Shown: positions 1-9,920 of the stretch, piece after piece | Layout: each line of letters opens with the position of its first letter | Numbering within the stretch: position 1 is the stretch's first letter | NCBI GenBank assembly: GCA_907163375.1 | Contig: CAJQUW010015597.1 | Location: forward strand, 124,001 to 188,000 | Origin: Prostheceraeus crozeri | Taxonomy: Eukaryota > Platyhelminthes > Polycladida > Euryleptidae | Direction: 5' to 3' | Length of the DNA: 64,000 nt | Notes under the pieces: model-generated | Database searches by the model: none | What the model was told of the DNA's origin: nothing | The model's input: the letters and a program-made list of their open reading frames with translations, nothing else | Program-made: the position numbers and the translations under genes

Positions 1-33
1 GTGAGGGCAAGAGTTTAAGCTGCGTGTAATAAA

Positions 34-290
34 TGGAGAGAAGTGAGCGGAGTCATAGCGGACAAGAAGATGCCAACGAGATTGAAAGTGAAGAACTACA
101 AGACCGTCGTGAAACCAGTGCTTATATACGCGGTACGGAGCGGTGTTGTGGTAGATGAGGAACAACGATCCAAAAGATATGACCAAAGTTGAACTCGAGG
201 AGAGTGATGCCTTCGACAGAAGACGTAGGAGAAGCTTGATACAGACCTCCGACTTGGCCAACTAGCTGGAGCAGGAGGAAGAAGTTTTCA
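34..290 (+). pseudogene. RTE-like non-LTR retrotransposon, 3' fragment of the RT ORF
   Basis: The frame starting at position 34 reads WREVSGVIADKKMP, then YKTVVKPVLIYAVRSG, and stops near 188. This matches the stretch after the polymerase core in RTE-clade reverse transcriptases, where WRE-x-G-V-x-x-D-x-K-M-P and YKTVVRPALLYGAE are typical. A second frame near 207-265 reads EDAFDRRRRRSLIQTSDLAN, which resembles the extreme C-terminus of these ORFs (DA-x-DR-x-x-W-x-x-LI). The two parts lie in different frames and the Trp-rich segment between them is missing. This is a decayed 3' end and cannot act as an enzyme. The catalytic RT motifs would lie left of the window or are lost. Family level is fairly sure; exact limits are not. 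Confidence 0.75.
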
Positions 291-974
291 AAAGGTATTA
301 TTGAAATCTTAAAAACCTTGAAATGTTGGGCTCCGAATCACAGGTGCGATTCCCCATCCTGAACTTCTAAAGCATTGTTACGAATGACTTGAAATTCACG
401 GCACAACATTATTAGTGTGTGAGCTTTCTCCTGGTAGCATTCATTTTTCTGTAACTCGCTCATCCTCGTACTATAAAAACCGTAGCATTTCAAAATGCAA
501 AATCTCCAATTTCGACATATATTTGAAATTTTTCCGAAATCTAGCTGCAAATCTCCTTTATGATTGCTATTGATAATGCCAATCTGGTTGAATGCAATGA
601 AAAGTTACTTATCATGACAAAAAGAAATTAATAGAATTTATTTGTGGCTTGAATTCAACTCAATTATGCGTGTGTGGAATGTGGAAGATCTTCTCCCAAG
701 AGCAGTCTTTTCAACTACGCTTGTGTTAAAGCTACTAAGCAACTTCAAATGTTGGTTCTAAAGGAGACAGACGACTCGCACAAACCCCAAGAATTCAAAT
801 GATTGGGAAAGCACACAAAATTGATTATTTATATCTGTCATTAGTACCAGAAATTATAATAAATAGTGACGTCGCACCCTCAAACCGGTCGGGTTAACCG
901 ACAATAAACGAGGATCAAAGAGTAAGAGAGCAAGTATTTTCATAATATTCTCTATTCGATGTCTTCGACGTAAT
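291..974. other. AT-rich intergenic stretch, no gene seen
   Basis: I see only short random open frames and no recognisable protein, RNA or repeat motif. Confidence 0.5.
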
Positions 975-1100
975 CAGGGATGGCCAATGGGATGGAGTCC
1001 CATGGGAGGTCCCATGACACTACGTCCATCGGCCTGGGATGGGTCTGCATCGAGAACTTGGGTCCATGGCCCGCTGGGTCCCCAATGTGCTGTAATATTT
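975..1100 (+). repeat. Solo hAT-like terminus or G-rich dispersed repeat fragment
   Basis: The stretch begins CAGGGATGGCCAATGGGATG and continues with repeated TCCCATGGGA-like words. This is much more G+C-rich than its surroundings. A CAGGG start and G-rich subterminal words recall the ends of the hAT element at 9921-12345. I found no matching inverted end and no 8-bp duplication, so this may be a solo end or an unrelated repeat. Confidence 0.35.
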
Positions 1101-1773
1101 TCGATGTCAACTCGAATATCAATCAAGATATTCTTTCGGTGAATTTTGACATTTTAGATACGTGAAAACATCGGTTAAAGCATAATCTCAATCAAACGAA
1201 ACACATTTTCCAAGATATCTAGTCGAGTGTTGAACAATACTATCACAACAATGATTTTTATAGCATAATTATGCTGCATCTGCTTGCGAAATGAACACAT
1301 TTCAAGCTGTAGTCATCTTTTAAGCATTAATGGTAGTAGGTGGTAGTAGGTTTTGGCATGTACCATAGTAATGATTTTTTTATTATCAGCAATAAGCACT
1401 TGCAGGATGAATTGGTAAGTCTGTTGGTCTAAAAAGACCAAAAAATTAGTGTTGTCAAAATTGTTATGCCAAAGAAAAATTGAATTTAACGATGATTTTA
1501 ATGCGATTACTACCTTTCAATGATTATAGATATTCCTTTCTTTATTAGATTCAATGAAAATAACAGTCATGGCTGACCGAAAGAATGCTCTGAAGACATT
1601 TAATGTCTACATAGTAGTATGTTCTTGATCTCCATAGGATACAATATTTACCAGCAAAGTGAGAGAGTCTATTGTAGAAACATGTAATTCAAACGTTTCA
1701 CTAACATGTTTTATGGTAAACGATCAAATCAATTGAGATGTTTTGGAGCATATCTATGATAACCAAGATCTAC
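1101..1773. other. Non-coding stretch, no gene seen
   Basis: AT-rich sequence with no recognisable gene. A small tandem duplication of GGTAGTAGGT lies near 1330-1350. Confidence 0.5.
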
Positions 1774-1908
1774 GAGCACTGTGAGTCGCTCGAAAGCTAT
1801 TTTGTTCGCGCGGCGCAGCTTTGGAATCAGCTTCCCCAGACCACTTTCCCTGACAATCGTGATGGTTTCAGGAGGCGTGGGAATAGGTTTCTGATGGGAA
1901 CAACTTAA
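1774..1908 (+). pseudogene. C-terminal scrap of a non-LTR retrotransposon ORF
   Basis: An open frame of 44 codons ends in TAA. It contains YFVRAAQLWNQLP followed by FRRRGNRFLMG. This is the familiar tail of non-LTR polyproteins, in which a F/Y-F-x-R-x-x-x-LWN-x-LP box is followed about 15 residues later by F+xR+xxF and a stop. No RT core is visible upstream, so this is a severely 5'-truncated copy, as target-primed integration often leaves. Clade cannot be assigned from so short a piece. Confidence 0.65.
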
Positions 1909-2775
1909 ATTTGATCAGGAGATCTGTTATTTTACTTTTATTTATTTGAAATAATACAATTTATTACTTTTCCATTGAGTAACCCCTAGTTTCGTTCAAG
2001 GTTCGCTGCTGTGCTACGGGTGAAAATTAGAAAGTTAAAAAAGTAGAAAAGGTCACAGAAAGAAAGTGAAACATAACGAGAAACCGGATGGAATTGCTGT
2101 GTTCGTCGAATGCTCAGGGTCGAATACACTGAAAGGCATGCCACATCGTGTTTCTGTGCTTCAAAATCTTTTAAAATACCTTCATGGTAGCATTGCAAAA
2201 TGTTTTTCCGGTCATATACACGTATATTGAGCTGCTTCTACTACCGCAACAATTTTTATCAAAATGCGACTCCGGCTGCTAAGTATGCGCATTCTTATAT
2301 TGATGGACCGCCAGATCCCCAAACCGTGGGAAGGATGCGATAGATAAAGAATGAATGAGGAGATGGTTACTACATGGTCCCTCATATTGCTTATTTCTGG
2401 TAGTAATGTAGGAGAACTAAACATGCTCAGAGTCTCAGCAATGTTTAAAATCGAAGAGTCATAATGTTGCATAATGGCACATAATTAAGAGCATGTGGAT
2501 TCTTTTTGAGACTGGATTGGAATTCGCAATGATCTCAAATTATAGGTTGAAAGAAAAAAATAAAATGCACTTCCCGTGATTAATCCGTAAAAGTGTAATG
2601 CTTAAAGTATATACAGGAAACAGACGTTTCGCGACATCGCAGCCTCAGTGACACCAGATCTCAAATTTGTATTTGCGTTGCATTACAAAGTGGCGTTAGA
2701 CCGTTGAGTTTCAAGGCCACAGTACAGAATATTTTCATTAAAAAACATGAAATCACAATAAAATGCCAACTAAAA
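1909..2775. other. Non-coding; probably includes the 3' UTR of the minus-strand CR1/L2-like element
   Basis: No gene is seen. On the minus strand this stretch lies directly downstream of the retrotransposon stop codon, so its right part is likely element 3' UTR. I could not fix the element's 3' terminus: no poly(A) tail or terminal microsatellite is clear. Confidence 0.4.
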
Positions 2776-3069
2776 CTAAAACAAAGAAAGATAAAAGTTC
2801 TTCGCAGAAGATGTGAAGCGAGTTAGTGAGGTAGAAGTCTTCACTGACATAGGCAATGCATTCCAGGCTTCACATGCCGCAGATTGAAATAGTCGCTTCT
2901 TAGTAGACTTAAGCCTGGCTTTTGGAACCGAGAGAGAACATACCTTCACCGACCGCAAGCGTGAACGTCCGGGCAAATCTGCAACTTGAGTGATGAGGTT
3001 GCTAAGGTATGCTGGGGCAAGACCGTTCAAGCATTTATAGATGAGCAACACCATTCGGAGATTAATTCT
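2776..3069 (-). pseudogene. C-terminal part of the CR1/L2-like ORF2, cut off by an in-frame stop
   Basis: This continues the reading frame of the ORF at 3070-5781 after a single TAA at 3070-3072, with no frameshift. It reads through RINLRMVLLIYKCLNGLAPAY and later AACEAWNALP, the conserved thumb and C-terminal boxes that follow WLPV in CR1, L2 and Jockey-type polyproteins. The ORF ends normally at 2776. Without the stop, the frame would have about the usual length for an ORF2. The nonsense codon may be a point mutation in an otherwise young copy. Confidence 0.85.
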
Positions 3070-5781
3070 TTAGTGAACTGGAAGCCACTGAAGTTCACGC
3101 AGAGCAGGAGATATGTGTGATGTTCGAGGTAAATTGTTCACTAGCCGGGCAGATGCATTCACAACTGATTGTAATCGGGTAATATCACAATTCGGGAGGC
3201 CGGCCAGAAGCGAGATGCAGTAGTCAAGCCTTGTGAACACAAGGCTAACTACTAGAGTCTCCGCGAGAGAGCTTGACACGGAATGACGTATAGATCGAAT
3301 TTGACGAAGGACTCCAAAACATGTAGATAATGTCCTTGAGATATGCTTTTTAAAAGATAGGTTAGAGTCTAGTACTGCACCAAGACATCGAAGAGAAGGA
3401 ACTGGTTGAACCAGGTGATCCCCGACACGTACGGGAGGCATGGTGAGATTCTGAAGTCTCTGTCTTGTACCGAAGTAGATCACATTTGTCTTCTTTGAAT
3501 TGAGGAGTAGGTTGTTCGCTCGGAGCCATAGATCAACGTCAAGCAAGCACGATGACATAGTGCAGCCAATCACTTGGACATCGGATGGATCACTGAAGCT
3601 ATAGATTTGAATGTCATCTGCAAATATGTGTATACTTAATCCATGGGACTGAACCAAGGGTATGATGTCCATGATGTAGAGCATAAACAATGTGGGCCCG
3701 AGCACTGATCCCTGAGGAATTCCTGTTGTTACTGGCACTATTCTTGAAGAGTCACTATTGAATTTGTAGAACATGGATCTGTTGCATAGAAAGGACTCGA
3801 ACCATTGCAGAGCTAAGCCACTCACTCCATAAGATCTATGAAGGCGCTTTATCATGGTATTATGATCAATTGTGTCGAACGCACTGGACAAATCGAGACT
3901 TGCAAGTAAAGTAATGCCACCACCATCCATTGCAGTCAGAATCTCACTAGTGATATGCTGCAAAGCCGTCTCAGTAGAGTGGTGTACTCGATATGCAGAT
4001 TGGAGCTGGCTAATTAGATTGTTGGCGTTCAGATAAGAGACAAAATGCTTCGCAACAATTTTTTCCATAATCTTAGACAAGACAGACAAATTGCAGATAG
4101 GCCGGTATGATGACAGATTTTCAACCTCAGTACAGCCTTTCTTGAGAACTGGAGACACGCTGATTAACTTCAGTGAAGTTGGAAAGTAGCCCAAACCAAA
4201 GCACTTGTTCACCAATGAGGCTAAGAATGGCGAAAGGATGTCAACGCAGGCCTTCAATATGGCTGTGGGAAGAATGTCACGATGAGATTGCTTGTTGGGC
4301 AGTGATAAAATGATCTCAGTAACATCTTCTGAGGAAGCAGATGGAAGCGTGGATAGGCAACAGTCAGCCGGTGCAGCAGAGAAAACTGGGTCTGAAGAAT
4401 CAACAGTCAATTCACGAATCCGAGCCAATTTATTGGAGAAATGGTCCACAAAATCATCTGCATGCACCAAACTGGTTGGAGTAACACGATTTCGTCCCAG
4501 TAAATAATTAACAGAATTCCAAAGCTCGCGAGGATTGTTGCGATCCTGAGAAATCTTAGAGCTCCAGAAAAACCGCCGTTTGACTTTTAAGAGATCGAAG
4601 TAAGCTTTCTTGCAGGCTCTCCATTCAACCTCCGAGACAGATTCAGTTCCACTTGAATAGAAATGATGCTCAATGCGCCGGATAAGGCGCTTTGCAAGTC
4701 TACAATCTCCGTCGAACCAAGGGTCTGACAGCCGACGGCAAACCTTGATGGACTTCCAAGGTATCAACCTGTTCAGAGCAGTTTTAATGCCTTCGTCATA
4801 TAATAGGGCCAGTTGATCACACGTGAAATTTTCCCATTTCAAGGGATTACACAAAGATGACTCCGCCAAAAGAAGACGTCTCAAGCAGTCGATGTTGAGA
4901 TTTTTCCACGGACGATAGAGGATATTTCTGTATATGGGTGATGGTCGAGTGAGAACTGCTTTCAAAGAAATGAGCTTATGATCTGATAGAGCAGGATCGA
5001 TAAGCGATGTTGACACTGGTTGTTCACAGCGACTGAATACAAGATCCAAGGTTCCACCAAGCAAGTGAGTAGGTTGATCAATGCAACACACGAGATTATG
5101 GCTTGAGAAAATATCCAGTAGTTGTCGGGAGTGTGGATCGTCATGTCGTTCCACATGGATATTGAAATCTCCCACTACGTATAAAGGACTTGCTTCAGTT
5201 GAGAACATCTCCAAGATACGCATTACTTCCACAAAGAAACGTGATGGAACTTGACCAGTGCGGTAGAAGAGAATGATGATGCACGAGTCTGGTCCAGAGG
5301 ATATACGAACACACAGAACTTCACAAGTTGTAGGCTCAAATCCGATAGAAATGCGTGAAACGCGGATTCCTGGACATACGATGTAAGCTAATCCACCATG
5401 ATTCACTGTTATACTGTCTTGGCGAATACGAGGTCGCGGTCTATCCACAACCGTGTATCCACAGGAGCGAAGGCGACCAAGACAAACTGAATCGTGATCA
5501 AGCCATGTCTCAACAGTCATTAGGATATCAATATTATTATCATGAAGCACTTCCATAAGGTCGTCAACCTTGTTGTTAAGGGATCTTATGTTATAGAGGC
5601 CAAGAGAAAGCTGCTTGGTAGGCTTCAATGCATGACGTTCACATTGAGGGATAGGTCGTAGTACTCGAGGTCTTTGAGGTAGGCATGTCACTGACGGTTT
5701 TCGGCGTCGAATAGTAATGCGTCGTTGAATATTGAAAGTTGGTTGATGGCTACATGCATGCTTGATATTCCTGATTTTCAA
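3070..5781 (-). CDS. CR1/L2-like non-LTR retrotransposon ORF2 (endonuclease plus reverse transcriptase)
   Basis: 903 codons. The N-terminal domain (about residues 58-280) is an APE-type endonuclease that would nick target DNA: Asn64, Glu91 (TVETWL), GDFN at 204-207, Asp246 and the SDH triad at 266-268 are all present. The reverse transcriptase follows at about 530-800, with YRPICNLSVLSKIMEK, catalytic Asp630 in LDLSSAFDTIDH, GIPQGSVLGP at 687-696 and FADD at 720-723. Active-site residues look intact. The frame opens without an ATG: the first in-frame Met is residue 76, inside the endonuclease, and a stop lies just upstream near 5803. The copy is therefore probably 5'-truncated at the start of ORF2. 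No ORF1 (gag-like) is seen upstream. The frame stops early at WLPVH. Assignment to CR1/L2 within the Jockey group is from motif style; a related clade is possible. Confidence 0.92.
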   Translation of the reverse strand: MKIRNIKHACSHQPTFNIQRRITIRRRKPSVTCLPQRPRVLRPIPQCERHALKPTKQLSLGLYNIRSLNNKVDDLMEVLHDNNIDILMTVETWLDHDSVCLGRLRSCGYTVVDRPRPRIRQDSITVNHGGLAYIVCPGIRVSRISIGFEPTTCEVLCVRISSGPDSCIIILFYRTGQVPSRFFVEVMRILEMFSTEASPLYVVGDFNIHVERHDDPHSRQLLDIFSSHNLVCCIDQPTHLLGGTLDLVFSRCEQPVSTSLIDPALSDHKLISLKAVLTRPSPIYRNILYRPWKNLNIDCLRRLLLAESSLCNPLKWENFTCDQLALLYDEGIKTALNRLIPWKSIKVCRRLSDPWFDGDCRLAKRLIRRIEHHFYSSGTESVSEVEWRACKKAYFDLLKVKRRFFWSSKISQDRNNPRELWNSVNYLLGRNRVTPTSLVHADDFVDHFSNKLARIRELTVDSSDPVFSAAPADCCLSTLPSASSEDVTEIILSLPNKQSHRDILPTAILKACVDILSPFLASLVNKCFGLGYFPTSLKLISVSPVLKKGCTEVENLSSYRPICNLSVLSKIMEKIVAKHFVSYLNANNLISQLQSAYRVHHSTETALQHITSEILTAMDGGGITLLASLDLSSAFDTIDHNTMIKRLHRSYGVSGLALQWFESFLCNRSMFYKFNSDSSRIVPVTTGIPQGSVLGPTLFMLYIMDIIPLVQSHGLSIHIFADDIQIYSFSDPSDVQVIGCTMSSCLLDVDLWLRANNLLLNSKKTNVIYFGTRQRLQNLTMPPVRVGDHLVQPVPSLRCLGAVLDSNLSFKKHISRTLSTCFGVLRQIRSIRHSVSSSLAETLVVSLVFTRLDYCISLLAGLPNCDITRLQSVVNASARLVNNLPRTSHISPALRELQWLPVH

Positions 5782-5803
5782 AAAGAAAATGAGGAAAAAT
5801 TAA

Positions 5804-8800
5804 CATTTTAATAATTAACACCAAAAATTAACATTTTGGATTATGAATTCACTACTAATTTTATTTTTTCTGCACATGTAATAGCCGGGATTATCGTACT
5901 TACGCTATATTGCTGAATGTACCGTATATTGTATATGTATGTCTAAATACAGAAAATTCTTGAAAGCTACAGAAAATTGATTTCCAATATAAGTAGATAA
6001 TAGTATTCAAAAGCTTTGCATTCTTTTCATAGTTATTCCAAGCCAACATCCGGCAGGTGATATGATACCACTGTCGTTTCCATCGAAATACAACGTCAGA
6101 TGATAACTTGTTCCGTGTTGTTTTGCGGAAGATGTCAGTCAAGCGACAATTGTTCTTCTGATATTTACCTCTTTGAAAGATATTACAGAGAGGAAAACGG
6201 GGAACTTGTCGACAATCATGACTGAGTTATTTCTTTAGATTCTGAATGTTAATCAAGCGATTGAAGTTTGTTAACAGAATTGATATCAATCATCAGGCTA
6301 AATTCACTGAAGAGGTGGCATTCTGCAGTCTTTCATATTTCATGATTATCAGCCGCTCGCCAAAGCCAAGATGAATAAGCCCTGCAGCCCATCATGAACT
6401 CTATCTACTTGGCTCAGCCATTCTGGATGTGATAAGCTTATTTGGGCCATTCCGAGGCTTACTGATGAGTCCTTGTAAATTGAAACGCAGTCAATGGCTG
6501 CCAAATTGTCTAGTCCTTAAATTGTTCAAGACTGAGGACATCTTTGTATTTACAAGAACAATTTTTTTCAATATCTTGAGTTTACAAAAATCAGAGCAGG
6601 ACAATAATTATTACAGAGTGAGATTCAGAGCTACATGTTAGAGGTGTGACTATAGGCTAATTTTATGTGAAATAGTTATATGAAAATAATGATTACCATC
6701 GTCAAATAGTTGTATAATTACACAGAATTATTTCAAATAGCGATTTTGTGTGACTTGCAAAGCACACATGTAGGAAGAGGTACCCCACTATTAAACCAAG
6801 TTAAACCTAAAATTTATCATTCTTCCGAAAAACCGAAAGTTTGCACTTGTGGAATTTCACAGAAGACCGAATCGCAGTGTTGGAGTTGTGGAACTCATTA
6901 CTTTTATAGCATGGTCAGGTATTACAGAAATGATTCGGACAATGAAAGATACCGAACTTGTATGCTTTATATATGGACACGTTAATTAAATTATTCCTTG
7001 ATACTAATTCAATTTGGTAGAATTTTGCCTTGCCGATGTATCTTATTTTGCTTACATCTTCAGTGCAATTAAAAGTCGTTTATAACATTAAAAGAACATA
7101 AAAGTTAATTAATTGGACTAATAGCGAGGCAGTGTTTGGGTACACTGAAGGGAAGCTGTTGTTTCACTAAATTATTGACGAGGGATTCAGACCTCCAGAA
7201 ATCTAATGGTGCGATAAGTCTGGAATCGAAGAACTCATGAGCTGAATGTAGACTTAATTCTTCATTCACTATGATGATTCGGAGGAAACTTTAGCTTTTT
7301 ATGAAGAAATATTTTAATGACTCTTCACATTCCAACTTCCTTTCCGTTTGATATCAGCGGGATTGTGCGACTTCTTAACCTCTTCCCAATGAATTCAGAA
7401 AATGTAAGAAAGAATGCCAATAACGTACGAACTAATTTGGAGATTAAACTGATAGCAGTCAATTTGATATGGGAATAGAGTCATTCCAGTATTCGTTTCT
7501 AGACACGTTTTTTCTCTGAGGAAGTATACCATGGGATTTATTCCGTAAATTCTCACAGACTTAATTCATTTGAAAGTATCTTGATTGTCATACAATCCAT
7601 AGATGGCTAATGAGCAATTCAAGAACATGCAAATAGAATAAAAAATTGAGGACATATCTCAATACCCATGATAAGCCTAATACAAAACATTAATGTATGT
7701 TGACGTACTATTAATCTGAAACATAATAAGGTAAATCAGTATTGCTCCATAATTGAACATTGATTTCTTCATGTGGCACTCATTTGACTGGGAAACGCTG
7801 TTATGGAAAGTTTTGGAATTTTGAAATTTAGCTTTTTACCCAGCTAATCTCCATATCTTGACATCTGGAAGACATCAAATAAGGGTAAAGAATGTAGCTA
7901 TTCAGAATGTTAGAATGAATGTCTGTAAAGAATGTGACTTTGACTTGTGTGTTAAAAACAGAAAAAATTTCAAGTGAACTGATTTTCTCGTTGAAATAGT
8001 AATTATGCCTTGCTAGATGTGTGACGTCTATAAAATTCCCCGAATTGTTATTCCACATTTCATAAAGACAAATTGCAGAATGCCATATTCAATTCATATT
8101 CTGGGCTTCTATTCACTTACACTATTCAATGGCCCGTAACCGACAATGGATCATTTCGCTCTCCATGTATCACGGCATCTACCTCAGTCCATGTCTCCTT
8201 TGCGTCTTATGTAATTATGTATGTCTTCGTGATCTTCCTTTTTTCGCCATGTGGATTGTGGAGTCAGGTTTCCTGATTCGGTGTACATGTAAATTTGCTG
8301 CTGAATATTTTCGCATATCTACAGAGCTGAGGGGATTTCCAATGAACGGCAACAAATTTACAGCTCTTAATTTTCATGATGCATTCATTAGAATACTATT
8401 TATTCCGCTTGAATATAAATCCAGCAAAATACATGAAGCATGTTCATTTAATATGTGTATGTAATTTAATAATTAACTCTCTACATGGTCTATTACTGAA
8501 TTATTTACTTCCCAGGAGCGCATAATTCCCATGCAAGGAGACTTGCCCTTATTGAACATTTTAGTTTATGGTTTTAAAAACTATGATTATGAGAAATTAG
8601 ACTCGAGTGCGATCTATGATTCAACAAAAAGGCAGGAAAGTATGCAAACCAACTGATCTCGCAACTTTGCATTATTCAAAAATTTTGCCTACGAATCAAA
8701 ACTATTTTATATGTCAGAGACAATTGCGTTGTTCAGAGCACCACATTCATTTCAAAAACATCGAAAAACCGAGTTAATGATGATTTTATCCTGCATTAAA

Positions 8801-9912
8801 AGTTGGTTGTTACAGTAGCTTCAGTTACTACCATCTTTACCTTCGAAATTTGTGCGTTGAGAGGAGAGACAGCAATAAATTTTTGATGGCTTCTCTACGA
8901 TCGACAACGGCAATAGATTTCGACTCACGCAAATTGGACCTCGGAGCCCATATTGGCCTCTCTCAATCCGTCTTATCTTCTCTCTTCCATCGATCCATTC
9001 TTTGTTAGTACCAACTATTCTATATGATCTATACGTCTTATTCCGTCGTTATAAAGCCCTCCAACATACTTGCGCTTGCTTGTGAGGGGCAAGAGAAGAA
9101 AATAATCATCAGGAATGCCACAATACGAAGTAATTATCTTAGAGATCAATTCGGAAAACAAACTCCAGACCTCTATGGAGTGAACTTATCGGTGCCATCT
9201 TTATGAGAAGCTCGTGGGAAACGCCAGGATTGAATGACACGTGGAGAATGTGCTCGTTGAGATTGTAAAAATTGATGTCTGAAAGTACGTGTCTACTTCC
9301 CCATTACTTATAGACTCCCAAGTCCTACCAGCGGAAGACAGGGAGGTGGAGAGAGTTTCTGTCCATTAACCCATGTCGATGTTAGTTTCTCCTCTTCCGA
9401 ACTCGAAATCGTTTGAACGATGGGAATAAAAGAAAAAACTTTAGTTATGTCGATAGATTCATTATCAGCTTTTTCAGTTGCCGATTCAGTCTCCTGATGC
9501 TTGCAATTTCAATTCAGCTTTCAACGATAACATTTTGAAAAACATCACTGTAAGGGAAGCTATCTTACTGACTACATGTAGATCAATTTTTTCAATGTTG
9601 CTTGACTGTCGTCGCATATTTTGTACGGGAGCCAAAATGTATATCTAAATTAAATTTCTCTTTATTATTTAGCAAGCATATCTGACATTCTTTAAATGAC
9701 GGTTTTCAGCTGTTTCTCTTTGTGATAAACACATCAGGAGTGATATGCAATCATTTGATGACTCGAACTTTGAAGCGAGCAGAAAAAATTATGACATGCA
9801 TTAGTTTCCGATGATTCCTGTAACAGAAATACGAAAGAATTTCAGCATGGGTTTATATGTTTATATAGCCTACGGTCGCAAACTTAAAACGTTATCTATA
9901 ATTCCACTTTAC
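5804..9912. other. AT-rich intergenic stretch, no gene seen
   Basis: About 4.1 kb left of the hAT element. Open frames here, such as those near 6710-6985 and 8129-8464, have no recognisable domain and look like chance frames. Confidence 0.5.
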
Positions 9913-9920
9913 TGAATAGC
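9913..9920 (+). repeat. Left 8-bp target-site duplication of the hAT element
   Basis: TGAATAGC, identical to 12346-12353 on the far side of the element. Confidence 0.9.

Noticed and set aside
2631..2690. ACGTTTCGCGACATC-like word reminiscent of sequence near other retroelements
   Set aside because: Too short and without any supporting frame or repeat partner in place.
5900..6142. Minus-strand frame upstream of the CR1/L2-like ORF2 as a possible ORF1
   Set aside because: No gag-like zinc knuckle, coiled coil or PHD-like pattern, and it is too short.
6710..6985. Frame with several Cys residues suggesting a zinc-binding protein
   Set aside because: Cys spacing does not match a known finger and the sequence around it is typical intergenic DNA.
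8129..8464. 111-codon open frame on the + strand
   Set aside because: No domain, no splice context, and composition like the surrounding non-coding DNA; most likely a chance frame.
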